A stretch of 64,000 nucleotides of DNA from Asanoa hainanensis (GTDB lineage: Bacteria > Actinomycetota > Actinomycetes > Mycobacteriales > Micromonosporaceae). Below the pieces are notes generated by a model. The model worked only from the letters and a program-made list of their open reading frames with translations. It was not told the origin of the DNA and did no database searches. Of this stretch, positions 52,056 to 61,590 are shown one piece after another. The stretch is taken from positions 124,001 to 188,000 of the forward strand of contig NZ_FZPH01000009.1 of assembly GCF_900188485.1 (NCBI RefSeq), in the 5' to 3' direction. Within the stretch, counting starts at the first letter, position 1. Every line of letters starts with the position of its first letter. The position numbers were made by a program, and so were the translations under genes.

Positions 52056-53300
52056 ATGAGGAAGACCTGGACCCTGAGCCTCGCCTTAGCCCTGCCGCTG
52101 GCGCTCGCCGCCTGCGGCGGGTCCGCGCCGGCCGGCACGACCAACGGCGGCGGCGGGCAGTCCGGCGGCACCATAAAGATCGGTTCCCTGCACCCGCTGA
52201 GCGGCTCGTCCGCGGCTGACGGGCAGCAGATGGACAACGGAGCCAAGCTGGCCGTGGAGGCCATCAACAACGCCGGCGGCATCAAGTCGCAGGGCGGCAA
52301 GAAGCTCGAGCTGGTCAGCGGCGACACCCAGGGCAAGCCCGAGGTCGGCCAGAGCGAGGCCCAGCGCCTCATCCAGGAGGGCGCGGTCGGCCTGGTCGGC
52401 ACCTACCAGAGTGCCGTCAGCGCCAACGTGTCCACCGTGGCCGAGCGCAACAAGGTTCCGTTCGTCATCGACGTCTCCAGCGCGGACTCGATCCTGGCGC
52501 AGGGCTACAAGAACACGTTCCGGGTGCAGCCCAGCTCCACCGTGCTCGGCACCGCCGGCGCGCAGTTCCTCGACCAGGTGGCCAAGGCGGCCGGCAAGCC
52601 GGTCAAGAAGGTCGCCGTCCTGCACGAGCAGGGCCCGTTCGGCACCGCGGTGCGGGACGCCTTCAAGGCCGAGGCGCAGAAGGCGGGCATCACGGTCGAC
52701 CCGGCCATCGCGTACGACGCCGCCAGCGTCTCCGACCTGACCACCCAGGTCACCCAGGTGAAGGCCAGCGGTGCCGACGTGCTGATGGTCGCCGGCTACT
52801 ACCGCGACGGCGTGCTGGCCGCGAAGGCCGTCGACACCGTCAAGCCGGCGCTCAACGCCGTCTACGGCGTCGCCAACGGTGCCTTCGACCTCCCGCAGTT
52901 CCCCAAGGAGGTCGGCGCCGCGGGTGAGGGCTACTTCGACGCCAACTACCACGCCGACATGACCAAGCCGGAGATGCAGGCGCTGGCCCAGCTCTACCAG
53001 TCGAAGTACAACGACGCGATCCGGACCGGCGCCGTCCTGGCGTACGACTCGGTGCGGGTCATCGCCGCCGCGCTGGAGAAGGCCGGCAGCGCCGAGCCGG
53101 CCAAGGTGCGGGACGCGATCGCCAGCGGCGAGGTGCCGACGCTGATCGCCGGCCCCGGCACGATCAAGTTCGGCCCGACGGGCGAGAACCTGAACGCCAC
53201 GCCGATCCTGATGCAGGTCCAGGGTGGCGCCCCCAAGCAGGTGTTCCCGGCCGACAAGGCGGAGGCACAGCCCACCTACCCCGCGTTCAAGAGCCAGTGA
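52056..53300 (+). CDS. livK: ABC importer substrate-binding lipoprotein (Leu/Ile/Val-type)
   Basis: A 414-aa lipoprotein with a signal sequence and lipobox ALAAC (lipidated C20), followed by a type I periplasmic-binding fold: KIGSLHPLSGSSAADGQQMDNG, VGLVGTYQSAVSANVSTVAE and VAVLHEQGPFGTAVRDAF. It captures the substrate outside the membrane for the four downstream components. CAGGAG lies at good spacing before ATG 52056. The family transports branched amino acids, amides, urea or aromatic and organic acids; genes downstream favour an organic acid or amide. The gene symbol is family-level. Confidence 0.92.
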   Translation: MRKTWTLSLALALPLALAACGGSAPAGTTNGGGGQSGGTIKIGSLHPLSGSSAADGQQMDNGAKLAVEAINNAGGIKSQGGKKLELVSGDTQGKPEVGQSEAQRLIQEGAVGLVGTYQSAVSANVSTVAERNKVPFVIDVSSADSILAQGYKNTFRVQPSSTVLGTAGAQFLDQVAKAAGKPVKKVAVLHEQGPFGTAVRDAFKAEAQKAGITVDPAIAYDAASVSDLTTQVTQVKASGADVLMVAGYYRDGVLAAKAVDTVKPALNAVYGVANGAFDLPQFPKEVGAAGEGYFDANYHADMTKPEMQALAQLYQSKYNDAIRTGAVLAYDSVRVIAAALEKAGSAEPAKVRDAIASGEVPTLIAGPGTIKFGPTGENLNATPILMQVQGGAPKQVFPADKAEAQPTYPAFKSQ

Positions 53301-54331
53301 CGTCGGCATCCGACCAGGACCACGTCGCCGCCGGAAACGGCGGCGGCGTGGCCGCCCTGGACCCCGACGAGGTGCGCGCGTCCCCGGCGCGCACCGTGCC
53401 CTGGCTGCGCATCGCGGTCATCGTCGCGCTGGTCGTCGTCGCGATCGTGCTCGCCTACGTCCGCGCCGGCAGCAGCGTGGTCGTGGTGCAGGCGGTCACC
53501 ACCGGCATCCTCATCGGTGGCGTCTACGGCCTGGTCGCGATGGGCCTGACGCTGATCTTCGGCGTCCTCGACATCGTCAACTTCGCGCACGGCAGCTTCC
53601 TGGCGCTGGCCCTGTTCCTCACCTTCGGGCTGACCCAGGCGGGCCTGCACGTCTACCTGGCGTTGGCGATCAGCGTGCCCGCCATGTTCCTGCTCGGCGT
53701 GCTGGTGCAGCGTGGCATCCTGGCCGGCGCGATGGGCAAGCCGCTGGAGAACCAGCTGCTGATCACGCTGGGCATCTCGCTGATCATCGAGAACGCGCTG
53801 CTGCTGTTCTTCGGCGCCAACCCCCGCTCGGTCGCGCTGTCCGGCGACCGCGGCGTGCCGATCTTCGAGGCCGTGGCCAACCTGTCCCGGATCCTCGCGT
53901 TCGTCGGGGCGCTGCTCCTGGCCGGCCTGCTCTACCTGCTGCTGCAGCGCACCCGGCTGGGCACCGCGATCCGCGCCGTGGCTGCCAACGACACCGGCGC
54001 GCAGCTCGTCGGCATCGACACCCGGGTGATCTACGCGGTCACCTTCGCGCTCGGCACGGCCTGCGCCGGCGCCGCCGGCACGCTGGTGGCGCCACTGGTC
54101 ACCATCGAGCCGACGACCGGCTCGCTGTTCAACATCGTGGCCTTCGTGGTCGTCGTGCTGGGCGGCATGGGCAACGTGGTCGGCGCGCTCGTCGGCGGCC
54201 TGATCATCGGGCTGGCCGAACAGCTCGGCGGCATCTACCTGCCGGGCCAGTCGCCGCTGCTGTCGGTCTTCATCGTCTTCGTGCTCGTGCTGTTCCTGCG
54301 ACCGCAGGGACTCTTCCGGAGGTCGGCATGA
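53297..54331 (+). CDS. livH: Branched-chain-type ABC permease, LivH subunit
   Basis: A 344-aa permease with about eight helices. Family motifs: VTTGILIGGVYGLVAMGLTLIFGVLDIVNFAHGSF, split here as GGVYGLVAMGLTLIFGV and LDIVNFAHGSF, then AVAANDTGAQLVGID and FVVVVLGGMGNVVGALVGG. A 35-residue soluble leader precedes the first helix. GTG 53297 overlaps the livK stop by 4 nt. Pairs with LivM to form the translocation pore. Confidence 0.92.
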   Translation: MTSASDQDHVAAGNGGGVAALDPDEVRASPARTVPWLRIAVIVALVVVAIVLAYVRAGSSVVVVQAVTTGILIGGVYGLVAMGLTLIFGVLDIVNFAHGSFLALALFLTFGLTQAGLHVYLALAISVPAMFLLGVLVQRGILAGAMGKPLENQLLITLGISLIIENALLLFFGANPRSVALSGDRGVPIFEAVANLSRILAFVGALLLAGLLYLLLQRTRLGTAIRAVAANDTGAQLVGIDTRVIYAVTFALGTACAGAAGTLVAPLVTIEPTTGSLFNIVAFVVVVLGGMGNVVGALVGGLIIGLAEQLGGIYLPGQSPLLSVFIVFVLVLFLRPQGLFRRSA

Positions 54332-55374
54332 CGACCACCACCGCACCGGCCGCGGAGACGGCGGCGACCAAGCCGCTGCCCCGCCAGCCCTGGAACCGGC
54401 ACCTGCTGGCGATCGCGGTGCTGACCGTGCTGCTGATCCCGCTGCCGCTGATCCTGCCGCCGGCTCAGGCGTCGGTCGCCGTCCGCGTGCTGATCTTCGC
54501 GTTGATGAGCATCGGCTGGAACATGATGAGCGGCTTCGGCGGCATGTTCAGCTTCGGTCACGCGGCCTACTTCGGCATCGGTGCGTACGCCGGCGGCTAT
54601 CTGCTCGTCGAGCACGACGTCTCGCCCTGGATCGGGATGCTCGTCGGCATGGCGGTCGCCGCGGCCTTCGCCACGCTGATCGGCTTCCTCGCGCTGCGCT
54701 ACAAGCTGCGCGGCGCCTACTTCGCGCTGGCGACCTTCGCCTTCGCGGAGATGCTGCGGCTCTGGGCGACCAACAGCGAGTTCGTCAACCGCGCCGTCGG
54801 CTACCACGTGCCGCTGCGTCCCGAGAGCTCGTGGTGGTGGCTGCAGTTCGAGCCGTCCTCGGCGAACTACTTCTGGATCGCGCTCGGCCTCACCGTGATC
54901 GCGCTCGTGGTCAGCGTCCAGTTCGTCCGGTCCCGGGCGGGTCAATTCGCCAAGGCCGCCCGCGACGACGAGGACGCGGCCGCCGCCGTCGGCATCCCGG
55001 TGATGCGCTACAAGCTGCTGACGATGGCGCTCTCCGCCGCGATCACCGCCGTCGCCGGCGCCTTCTACGTGCAGTACTTCCTGTTCATCGACCCCGACCT
55101 GGCGTTCGGGTCCAGCGTGTCGATCCAGGCGATCCTGCCCGCGGTGATCGGCGGCGTGGCGACCATCTGGGGCCCGGTGATCGGAGCCGTGGTGATGGGC
55201 CCGCTCAACGACGTCACGGCGACGATCCTGCGCAACCCACCGCCGGCGCTGGAGTTCCTGCAGGGCCGCGGTGGCCTCGACGTGATCGTCTACGGCGTAC
55301 TGCTGATCATTATCGTCCTGCTCCTGCCGCAAGGCATCTACGGAGCGCTGCGCAAGAGGTGGTCCCGGCGATGA
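54328..55374 (+). CDS. livM: Branched-chain-type ABC permease, LivM subunit
   Basis: A 348-aa permease with about nine helices. Motifs: IGWNMMSGFGGMFSFGHAAYFGIGAYAGG, given here as GFGGMFSFGHAAYFGIGAYA, LRGAYFALATFAFAEMLR, KAARDDEDAAAAVGIPVMRYK and GVATIWGPVIGAVVMG. ATG 54328 overlaps livH by 4 nt and the stop overlaps livG by 4 nt. No unusual insertion. Confidence 0.92.
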   Translation: MTTTTAPAAETAATKPLPRQPWNRHLLAIAVLTVLLIPLPLILPPAQASVAVRVLIFALMSIGWNMMSGFGGMFSFGHAAYFGIGAYAGGYLLVEHDVSPWIGMLVGMAVAAAFATLIGFLALRYKLRGAYFALATFAFAEMLRLWATNSEFVNRAVGYHVPLRPESSWWWLQFEPSSANYFWIALGLTVIALVVSVQFVRSRAGQFAKAARDDEDAAAAVGIPVMRYKLLTMALSAAITAVAGAFYVQYFLFIDPDLAFGSSVSIQAILPAVIGGVATIWGPVIGAVVMGPLNDVTATILRNPPPALEFLQGRGGLDVIVYGVLLIIIVLLLPQGIYGALRKRWSRR

Positions 55375-56102
55375 CCCTGTTGCGGGTGGAGAACCTGGCC
55401 AAGTCCTTCAAAGGGCTGCGGGCGGTCGACGACGTCAGCTTCGAGGTCACCGAGGGCAGCATCCTCGGCGTGATCGGGCCCAACGGCGCCGGCAAGACCA
55501 CCATGTTCAACCTGGTCGCCGGCGCCCTGCGGCCCGACACCGGCCGGGTGCACCTGGGCGGCAAGGAGATCACCGGGCACGCGCCGCACCGGATCACCGC
55601 CGCCGGCATGACCCGGACGTTCCAGCTCATGCGGCCGTTCTACTCGATGACCGTGCTGGAGAACGTCACGGTCGCCGTGCTGGCCGGCGGCGCCGCCAAG
55701 CGCACCGCCCGGGAAGCCGCCGCCGAGGTCATCGCGCGCGTCGGCCTGGACCGGTGGCGCGACTCGCCGACCGAGGGCCTGCCCACCGCCGCGCTCAAGC
55801 GCCTCGAGCTGGCCCGGGCGCTGGCCAGCAAGCCGCGGGTGCTGCTCCTCGACGAGGTGCTCGCCGGGCTCGTGCCCGCCGAGCGGGCGCCAGTGATGGA
55901 ACTGCTGGAGCGGCTGCGCACCGAGGACGGCGTGACGCTGGTGTTCGTCGAGCACATCATGGCGGCCGTCATGCGGCTGTCGGACTCGGTGCTGGTGCTC
56001 GACCTGGGCCGGGTGCTCACCTCGGGCGCGCCGGAGGCGGTGACCCGGGACCCCCGGGTCATCGAGGCCTACCTCGGGGAGGACCCGCATGCTCAAGCTT
56101 GA
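55371..56102 (+). CDS. livG: ABC importer ATPase, LivG subunit
   Basis: A 243-aa ATPase with Walker A GPNGAGKT (36-43), Q-loop region GMTRTFQLMRPFYSMTVLENV, Walker B VLLLDEVLAGL and H-loop FVEHIM. The ABC signature is degenerate: the expected LSGGQ position reads LPTAALKRLELARAL. Divergent signatures occur in this subfamily, so activity is not excluded. ATG 55371. It overlaps livF by 14 nt. Confidence 0.9.
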   Translation: MTLLRVENLAKSFKGLRAVDDVSFEVTEGSILGVIGPNGAGKTTMFNLVAGALRPDTGRVHLGGKEITGHAPHRITAAGMTRTFQLMRPFYSMTVLENVTVAVLAGGAAKRTAREAAAEVIARVGLDRWRDSPTEGLPTAALKRLELARALASKPRVLLLDEVLAGLVPAERAPVMELLERLRTEDGVTLVFVEHIMAAVMRLSDSVLVLDLGRVLTSGAPEAVTRDPRVIEAYLGEDPHAQA

Positions 56103-56790
56103 GGGGCTCAGCGCCGGCTACCACGGCCTCCAGATCCTGCACGAGCTCGACCTGCGGGTCGACGAGGGCGAGATCGTGGCGATCGTCGGCGCGAACGGCG
56201 CGGGCAAGACCACCACGCTGAAGACCGTCTCCGGGCTGGTCAAGCCGACCGCGGGCACGATCACCTTCGACGGGAAACGCGCCGACGGGGTACGCCCGAG
56301 CGAGCTCGTCTCCCGCGGCCTGCTGCACGTGCCCGAGGGGCGGGCGTTGTTCGGCCCGCTCAGCGTCGAGGAGAACCTGCGGATGGGCGGGTGGACCCGC
56401 GGCCGCAAGCCGTTGGACGCGCCGCTGCGCGAGGTCTTCGAGCTGTTCCCGATCCTCGCGGAGCGCCGCACCCAGGCCGCCGAGACGCTCAGCGGCGGCC
56501 AGCAGCAGATGCTCGCGATCGGCAGGGCACTGATGGCGGCGCCGAAGCTGCTGCTGCTCGACGAGCCGTCCACCGGCCTCTCGCCGAAGCTGACCTGGAC
56601 GGTGCTCGACGCGGTCAAGGCCATCCGGGACAAGGGCGTCTCGGTGCTGCTGGTCGAGCAGAACGCCGCGCACGCGCTCAACCTGGCCGACCGGGCGTAC
56701 GTGCTGGAGAGCGGCAGCCTGGTCCTCGACGGGCCGGGACCCGAGCTGGCCCGCGACGACCGGGTCCGGGCCGCGTACCTGGGGCTGTGA
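56089..56790 (+). CDS. livF: ABC importer ATPase, LivF subunit
   Basis: A 233-aa ATPase with Walker A GANGAGKT (34-41), canonical signature LSGGQQQMLAIGRALM, Walker B LLLLDEPSTGLSPK and H-loop VLLVEQNAAHAL. Together with LivG it gives one complete and one altered signature per heterodimer. The final A of its TGA stop is the first base of the MmgE/PrpD start, linking import to catabolism in one transcript. Confidence 0.92.
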   Translation: MLKLEGLSAGYHGLQILHELDLRVDEGEIVAIVGANGAGKTTTLKTVSGLVKPTAGTITFDGKRADGVRPSELVSRGLLHVPEGRALFGPLSVEENLRMGGWTRGRKPLDAPLREVFELFPILAERRTQAAETLSGGQQQMLAIGRALMAAPKLLLLDEPSTGLSPKLTWTVLDAVKAIRDKGVSVLLVEQNAAHALNLADRAYVLESGSLVLDGPGPELARDDRVRAAYLGL

Positions 56791-58115
56791 TGTCTACTGT
56801 GGAGGCCGTCGCGCGGCTCGGTGACTGGGTCGCCGGGCTGCGCTGGGCCGACGTTCCCGCGTCCGCGCGGGACCGGCTCGGTCTGGTGCTGCTCGACTCG
56901 CTCGGTGTGACGGTCGTCGGTGCGCGTCAACCCGAGCAGCGCGCGCTGGCCGCGGCGTGGCGGCCGTCCGCCGGGCCGGCGCCGCTGATCGGCGGCGGTC
57001 TTCGCACGACGGTGGAGGCGGCCGCCTGGCTCAACGCGACCGCCCTCTGCCGGCTCGAGCTCGACGAGGGACACAAGTACGCCAAGGGCCACCCGGCCGC
57101 GCACGGGCTGCCGGCGGTGCTGGCGCTGGCCGCGGACCTCGGCGCGTCCGGCCCGGCGACCCTGACCGCCCTGCTGGCGGCGTACGAGGTGGCCGCCCGG
57201 TTCGGCCAGGCGACCTCGCTGCGGGCGGGGATGCACCCGCACGGAAGCTGGGGCGTCGCCGGCGCGGCGGCCGGCGCCGCGCACCTGCTGGGGCTGCCCG
57301 GGGATCGGGTGGCCGCCGCCATCGACGCCGGCGCCGGGCTGCCGGTCGCCGGCCACTTCGCCAGCGCGCTGGACGGCAACCCCGTCCGGGACGCCTGGCT
57401 CGGAGCGTCCAATGTGTCCGGTCTCGCGGCGGCCCGGATGGCGGTGGCCGGTGTCGCTCGCAATACCGGCACGCCTTCCCTTTCGCTGGGGGACGTGCTC
57501 GGCAGCTTCGATCCCGCGCCGTTGACCGACGAGCTCGGATCTCGATGGGATGTCTCGCTGGGCTACTTCAAGCGCCATGCTTCCTGTTCGTTCACCCACC
57601 CGGCCGCCGACGCGGCGTTGACGATGGGCGACCTGGACCTCGGCGCCGTCGAGGAGATCCTGGTCGAGACCCACTCGCTGGGCGGCGGCCTGAGTCGCAC
57701 GACCTGGGACAGCCGGCTGGGCGCGTTGTTCTCGACGCCGTTCGTCGTCGCCGCCGCGCTCGTGCACGGCACCGTCGACCCCTTTGTGTCCGCCGACGAG
57801 CCGCGCGCAAACCCGCGGATCCGCGAGCTGGCCGCGAAGGTCACGCTGCGGGTGGCGCCCGACCTCGACGCCCGACTGCCCGACGAGCGGGCGGCCCGGG
57901 TGACCGTGCGCGTGGCCGGCGCCGAACCGCGTGTCGTCGAGGTGCCGAACCCGATCGGCGACGCCGCCTACCACCCGATGGCCGAGGACGACGTGCTCGC
58001 CCTGCTCGGCCGCCTGCTCGACCCGGGCACCGTCGCCACCCTGCACGAGGTGGCGACCGGCCTGCCCGACAGCCCCGACGTCGGCCCGGCGCTCCGGCGG
58101 CTCGCCGACATCTGA
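56790..58115 (+). CDS. MmgE/PrpD family protein (copy 4)
   Basis: A 441-aa MmgE/PrpD protein in the importer operon. Features: LLDSLGVTVVGARQPEQ, LDEGHKYAKGHPAAHGLPA, LRAGMHPHGSWGVAGAAAG, GYFKRHASCSFTHPAADAAL (Lys, Cys, His region) and IGDAAYHPMAEDDV. It differs from the canonical family in lacking the DFDDTH-type segment (LELDEGHKYAKG instead), like copies 1 and 2. ATG 56790 overlaps livF by one base. Substrate unknown. Confidence 0.88.
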   Translation: MSTVEAVARLGDWVAGLRWADVPASARDRLGLVLLDSLGVTVVGARQPEQRALAAAWRPSAGPAPLIGGGLRTTVEAAAWLNATALCRLELDEGHKYAKGHPAAHGLPAVLALAADLGASGPATLTALLAAYEVAARFGQATSLRAGMHPHGSWGVAGAAAGAAHLLGLPGDRVAAAIDAGAGLPVAGHFASALDGNPVRDAWLGASNVSGLAAARMAVAGVARNTGTPSLSLGDVLGSFDPAPLTDELGSRWDVSLGYFKRHASCSFTHPAADAALTMGDLDLGAVEEILVETHSLGGGLSRTTWDSRLGALFSTPFVVAAALVHGTVDPFVSADEPRANPRIRELAAKVTLRVAPDLDARLPDERAARVTVRVAGAEPRVVEVPNPIGDAAYHPMAEDDVLALLGRLLDPGTVATLHEVATGLPDSPDVGPALRRLADI

Positions 58116-58127
58116 AAGGAACGTGCT

Positions 58128-58760
58128 GTGCGGATCTACGCCGTGACCCCGATCCACGTCGACACCGACGAGCTGGCCCGCCGGCAGGCGCGGTACGCCG
58201 CGCTGTCGCCGCCGGGTGTCGAGGTGCTGCTGCACGACATCGGGCCTGCCGCGCCACGCGCGTTGGACACGGCTGAACAGGTGCGCGAGAGCGAAACGCT
58301 GGTGATGGCGGCGTTGCGCGACGCGCAGGACGGCTTCGACGCGCTGCTGCCCGACTGCGTCCTCGATCCCGGCGTCGCCGACCTCGCCGGCACCCTTCCG
58401 GTCCCGGTCTTCGGGCTGCTGCGGCTCAGCCTCGGCTGGTCGGTGCTGACCGGGCGCAAGTCCGCGGCGGTGGCCCGCAACAAGGCGATCGCCGACGAGA
58501 TCGTGGCCCGGGCCGCCGTCTACGGCTGGTCCGCCGAGCTGCTCGGCGTCGAGGTGCTCGACCTCGACGTGCACGCGATCGCCGACGACGCCCGCTGGGC
58601 GGACGCGCTCGGCGGCGCGGTCGGCACGCTGGCCTCGGGCGGGGCCCGCGACGTCATCAACGGCTGCTCCGCCGTCGACGTGTCCGACGAGCTCGACCTG
58701 CCCGCCCGGGTGGTCGACCCGACCGCGCTCGCGCTGCGGCTGATCGGGGCCGGGCGATGA
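58128..58760 (+). CDS. Asp/Glu/hydantoin racemase-like protein
   Basis: A 210-aa protein of the Asp/Glu/hydantoin racemase superfamily. The two catalytic cysteines are visible: C77 in LLPDCVLDPGVADLAG and C180 in DVINGCSAVD, each in the family context. AVTPIHVDTDELARR at the N-terminus and VFGLLRLSLGWSVL fit the fold. The superfamily also includes maleate isomerase and arylmalonate decarboxylase, the latter with one cysteine. GTG 58128 has GAAAGGA upstream. With the dihydropyrimidinase-like gene two loci downstream, hydantoin-type racemisation is one option. Confidence 0.83.
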   Translation: MRIYAVTPIHVDTDELARRQARYAALSPPGVEVLLHDIGPAAPRALDTAEQVRESETLVMAALRDAQDGFDALLPDCVLDPGVADLAGTLPVPVFGLLRLSLGWSVLTGRKSAAVARNKAIADEIVARAAVYGWSAELLGVEVLDLDVHAIADDARWADALGGAVGTLASGGARDVINGCSAVDVSDELDLPARVVDPTALALRLIGAGR

Positions 58761-60124
58761 CCCTCGACCTGGTCGTCGCCGGCGCCGGCGGCGGCCTCGT
58801 GGCCGCGCTGCGGGCCGCCCAGCTGGGCCTGCGGGTACTGGTGGTCGAGGCCAGCGAGCACTTCCGCCGGGGCAACAACACCTCGATGTCCACGGCGATG
58901 ATCCCCGGCGCCGGCTCCCGGTGGCAGCGCGCCGCGGGCATCGACGACTCGCCGGAGCTGTTCGCCGCCGACGTCGCCCGCAAGACGCACGGCGAGGGGG
59001 ACCAGCGCCTCGCCCGCACCCTCGGTGACGTCAGCGCACCGCTCGTCGAGTGGCTGGCCGACGACGTCGGGCTCGGCCTCTCGCTGGTCACCGACTTCCA
59101 CTACCCGGGCCACTCGGTCGACCGTTGCCACACCGTCGAAGGCCGGCACGGCACCGTGCTGCTGGACCACCTGGTCTCGCGGGTCGAGCAAGCCGGCATC
59201 GACGTGCTGGTGCCGGCGCGCCTCGTCGACGTTCTGGTCGCCGCCGACGGGGCCGTGCGGGCCGCGGTGGTCGAGCGCCCGGACGGCTCCCGGGAGGAGA
59301 TCGAGACCCGGGCGGTGCTGCTGGCCACCAACGGGTACGGCGCCGACCGGGCGCTGGTCGCCGAGCACCTGCCGGAGATCGCCAAGGCGGTCTACCACGG
59401 CAGCGAGACCTCCCGGGGCGACGCGCTGCGGATCGGCGCCGCGCTGGGCGCGTCGTCGGCGTACCTCGACGCGTACCAGGGGCACGCCGCCCTCGCCGCC
59501 CGCTCGGCGACGCTGGTCGGCTGGGCAACCGTGATGCACGGCGGGTTCGTGCTCGACACCACCGGCCGCCGCTTCGGCGACGAGACCACGGGATATTCCG
59601 AGTACGCCGCCGCCCTCGCCGCCCGCCCGGACGCGTTCGGCTGGCTGGTGCTCGACGAGCGGATCCACGACGCCTGCCTCGCCTTTACGGACTTCCGGCA
59701 GAGCGTGGAGTCCGGCGCACTGCTGACCGCCCCCTCCGCTGCTGAACTCGCGTCGCTGGCCGGACTTCCGGTCGAGGCGGTCGCCGCGGAGCTGGCCGAG
59801 ACCGCCGCCGTCGCGCGCGGCGAACAGGCCGACCGGTTCGGCCGCACCTTCTTCGAAGCGCCGCTGGCGCCGCCGTACCGTGTGGCTCGGGTGGTTCCGG
59901 CGCTCTTCCACACCCAGGGCGGCCTGGTGGTCGACGAGCATGCCCGGGTGCTGCGCCCGGACGGCGCGCCGATCCCCGGGCTCTACGCCTCCGGCGGTGC
60001 CGCGTCGGGCATCTCCGGGCACGGCGCGGCCGGTTACCTCGCGGGCAACGGACTGCTGCCCGCCCTCGGCCTCGCGTACCTAGCCGCCAACCACGCGGCC
60101 GCAACCACGGAAGGACCCGCATGA
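58757..60124 (+). CDS. FAD-dependent fumarate-reductase-like dehydrogenase
   Basis: A 455-aa FAD_binding_2 flavoprotein related to fumarate reductase, tricarballylate dehydrogenase and ketosteroid dehydrogenases. The N-terminal fold has AGAGGGLVAALRAAQLGL, then FRRGNNTSMSTAM, and the C-terminal FAD segment reads HTQGGLVVDEHARVL and GLYASGGAASGISGHG followed by GYLAGNGLLPALGLAYLA. It probably oxidises or reduces a C-C bond next to a carboxylate. The start overlaps the racemase stop by 4 nt, and its own stop overlaps the next gene. Confidence 0.87.
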   Translation: MTLDLVVAGAGGGLVAALRAAQLGLRVLVVEASEHFRRGNNTSMSTAMIPGAGSRWQRAAGIDDSPELFAADVARKTHGEGDQRLARTLGDVSAPLVEWLADDVGLGLSLVTDFHYPGHSVDRCHTVEGRHGTVLLDHLVSRVEQAGIDVLVPARLVDVLVAADGAVRAAVVERPDGSREEIETRAVLLATNGYGADRALVAEHLPEIAKAVYHGSETSRGDALRIGAALGASSAYLDAYQGHAALAARSATLVGWATVMHGGFVLDTTGRRFGDETTGYSEYAAALAARPDAFGWLVLDERIHDACLAFTDFRQSVESGALLTAPSAAELASLAGLPVEAVAAELAETAAVARGEQADRFGRTFFEAPLAPPYRVARVVPALFHTQGGLVVDEHARVLRPDGAPIPGLYASGGAASGISGHGAAGYLAGNGLLPALGLAYLAANHAAATTEGPA

Positions 60125-61590
60125 AACCTCTAGAGACCCTGATCAAGAACGTCACCGTGGTACGGCCCGACGCCGGCTCTCCGGACGGCGACCAGCTCGA
60201 CATCGGCATCGCCGGCGGCAAGGTCGTCCGGCTGGAGGCCGACATCCCCGCGTCCGACGCCGAGGTGGTCGTCGACGGTCGCGGGCGGCTCGCGTACCCG
60301 GGTGCGGTCGACGCGCACCAGCACTGGGGCATCTACAACCCGCTGGACGCCGACACCGCCACCGAGAGCCGGGCCAGCGCGCAGGGCGGCGTGACGACCG
60401 GCCTGACCTACATGCGCACCGGGCAGTACTACCTCAACCGGGGCGGCTCGTACGCGGACTTCTTCCCGCACGTGCTCTCGGCCTCCGAGGGGCGCTCGTA
60501 CATCGACTACGGGTTCCACCTCGCGCCGATGAGCAAGGAGCACATCGGCGAGATCCCGTCGATCGTGGAGAGATTCGGCGTCACCTCGTTCAAGATCTTC
60601 ATGTTCTACGGCAGCCACGGCCTGCACGGGCGCTCGTCCGACCAGAGCTCGTTCCTGATGATCCCGCCGGACGAGCGCTACGACCTGGCCCACTTCGAGT
60701 TCGTGATGCGCGGCGTGCAGGAGGCGCGGGAGAAGCTGGTCGACGCGGCGCCGCACGTGTCGCTGTCGCTGCACTGCGAGACCGCCGAGATCATGACCGC
60801 GTACACGAAGCTGGTCGAGGAGGACGGCTCGCTGTCGGGCCTGGCCGCCTACAGCGCGTCGCGGCCGCCGCACTCGGAAGGGCTCGCGGTCACCATCGCC
60901 GCGTTCCTGGCCGACGAGACCGGGCTGCCGAACATCAACCTGCTGCACCTCTCGTCGCGCAAGGCGCTCAAGGCCGCGATGGCCATGGCGCGGACCTTCC
61001 CGCACGTCGACTTCCGCCGTGAGGTGACGATCGGCCACCTGCTGGCGTCGGTCGACACGGCGCACGGCCTCGGTGGCAAGGTGAACCCGCCGCTGCGCCC
61101 GCAGGAGGACGTCGAGGCGCTCTGGGAGCACGTGCTCGCCGGTGACGTCGACTGGGTGGTCAGCGACCACGCGTGCTGCAAGGACGAGCAGAAGTTCGGC
61201 GACCCGCGAGACGACATCTTCGCCGCCAAGTCCGGCTTCGGCGGTGCCGAATATCTGTTGCCCGGCCTGGTCTCCGAGGGACGCAAGCGGGGCCTGTCGC
61301 ACCAGCGGATCGCCCAGCTCGTCGCGCTCAACCCGGCCCGCCGCTACGGCCTGCCCGGCAAGGGGACCATCGGGGTCGGCTTCGACGCGGACCTGTGCCT
61401 GGTGGAGAACACGTCGTGGACCGTGCACGCGGCCGACTCGGAGTCCACTCAGGAGTACACGCCGTTCGAGGGTTTCGAGCTCGGCGCCCGGGTGACCGAC
61501 ACGTGGGTCCGGGGCCAGCGGGTGCTGGAGAGCGGCAACGTGGTCGGCGCACCGTCCGGTCGCTACGTTCACCGTCCTTACCAGGGGTGA
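60121..61590 (+). CDS. Dihydropyrimidinase/hydantoinase-like amidohydrolase
   Basis: A 489-aa binuclear amidohydrolase. Metal ligands are intact: HxH at H66/H68 in GAVDAHQHWG, carbamylated lysine K158 in TSFKIFMFYG, histidines in SLHCETAEI and NLLHLSSR, and aspartate in VVSDHACC. The family opens cyclic amides such as hydantoins and dihydropyrimidines, or hydrolyses allantoin. Length matches (about 460-490 aa). ATG 60121 overlaps the FAD gene; the stop overlaps the CoA transferase start. The closeness to a racemase suggests a cyclic amide intermediate. Confidence 0.9.
   Translation: MKPLETLIKNVTVVRPDAGSPDGDQLDIGIAGGKVVRLEADIPASDAEVVVDGRGRLAYPGAVDAHQHWGIYNPLDADTATESRASAQGGVTTGLTYMRTGQYYLNRGGSYADFFPHVLSASEGRSYIDYGFHLAPMSKEHIGEIPSIVERFGVTSFKIFMFYGSHGLHGRSSDQSSFLMIPPDERYDLAHFEFVMRGVQEAREKLVDAAPHVSLSLHCETAEIMTAYTKLVEEDGSLSGLAAYSASRPPHSEGLAVTIAAFLADETGLPNINLLHLSSRKALKAAMAMARTFPHVDFRREVTIGHLLASVDTAHGLGGKVNPPLRPQEDVEALWEHVLAGDVDWVVSDHACCKDEQKFGDPRDDIFAAKSGFGGAEYLLPGLVSEGRKRGLSHQRIAQLVALNPARRYGLPGKGTIGVGFDADLCLVENTSWTVHAADSESTQEYTPFEGFELGARVTDTWVRGQRVLESGNVVGAPSGRYVHRPYQG

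Noticed and set aside
55785-55830. Degenerate LivG signature as evidence of a dead transporter
   Set aside because: Other motifs are intact, LivF has a normal signature, and similar non-canonical signatures occur in working importers of this family.
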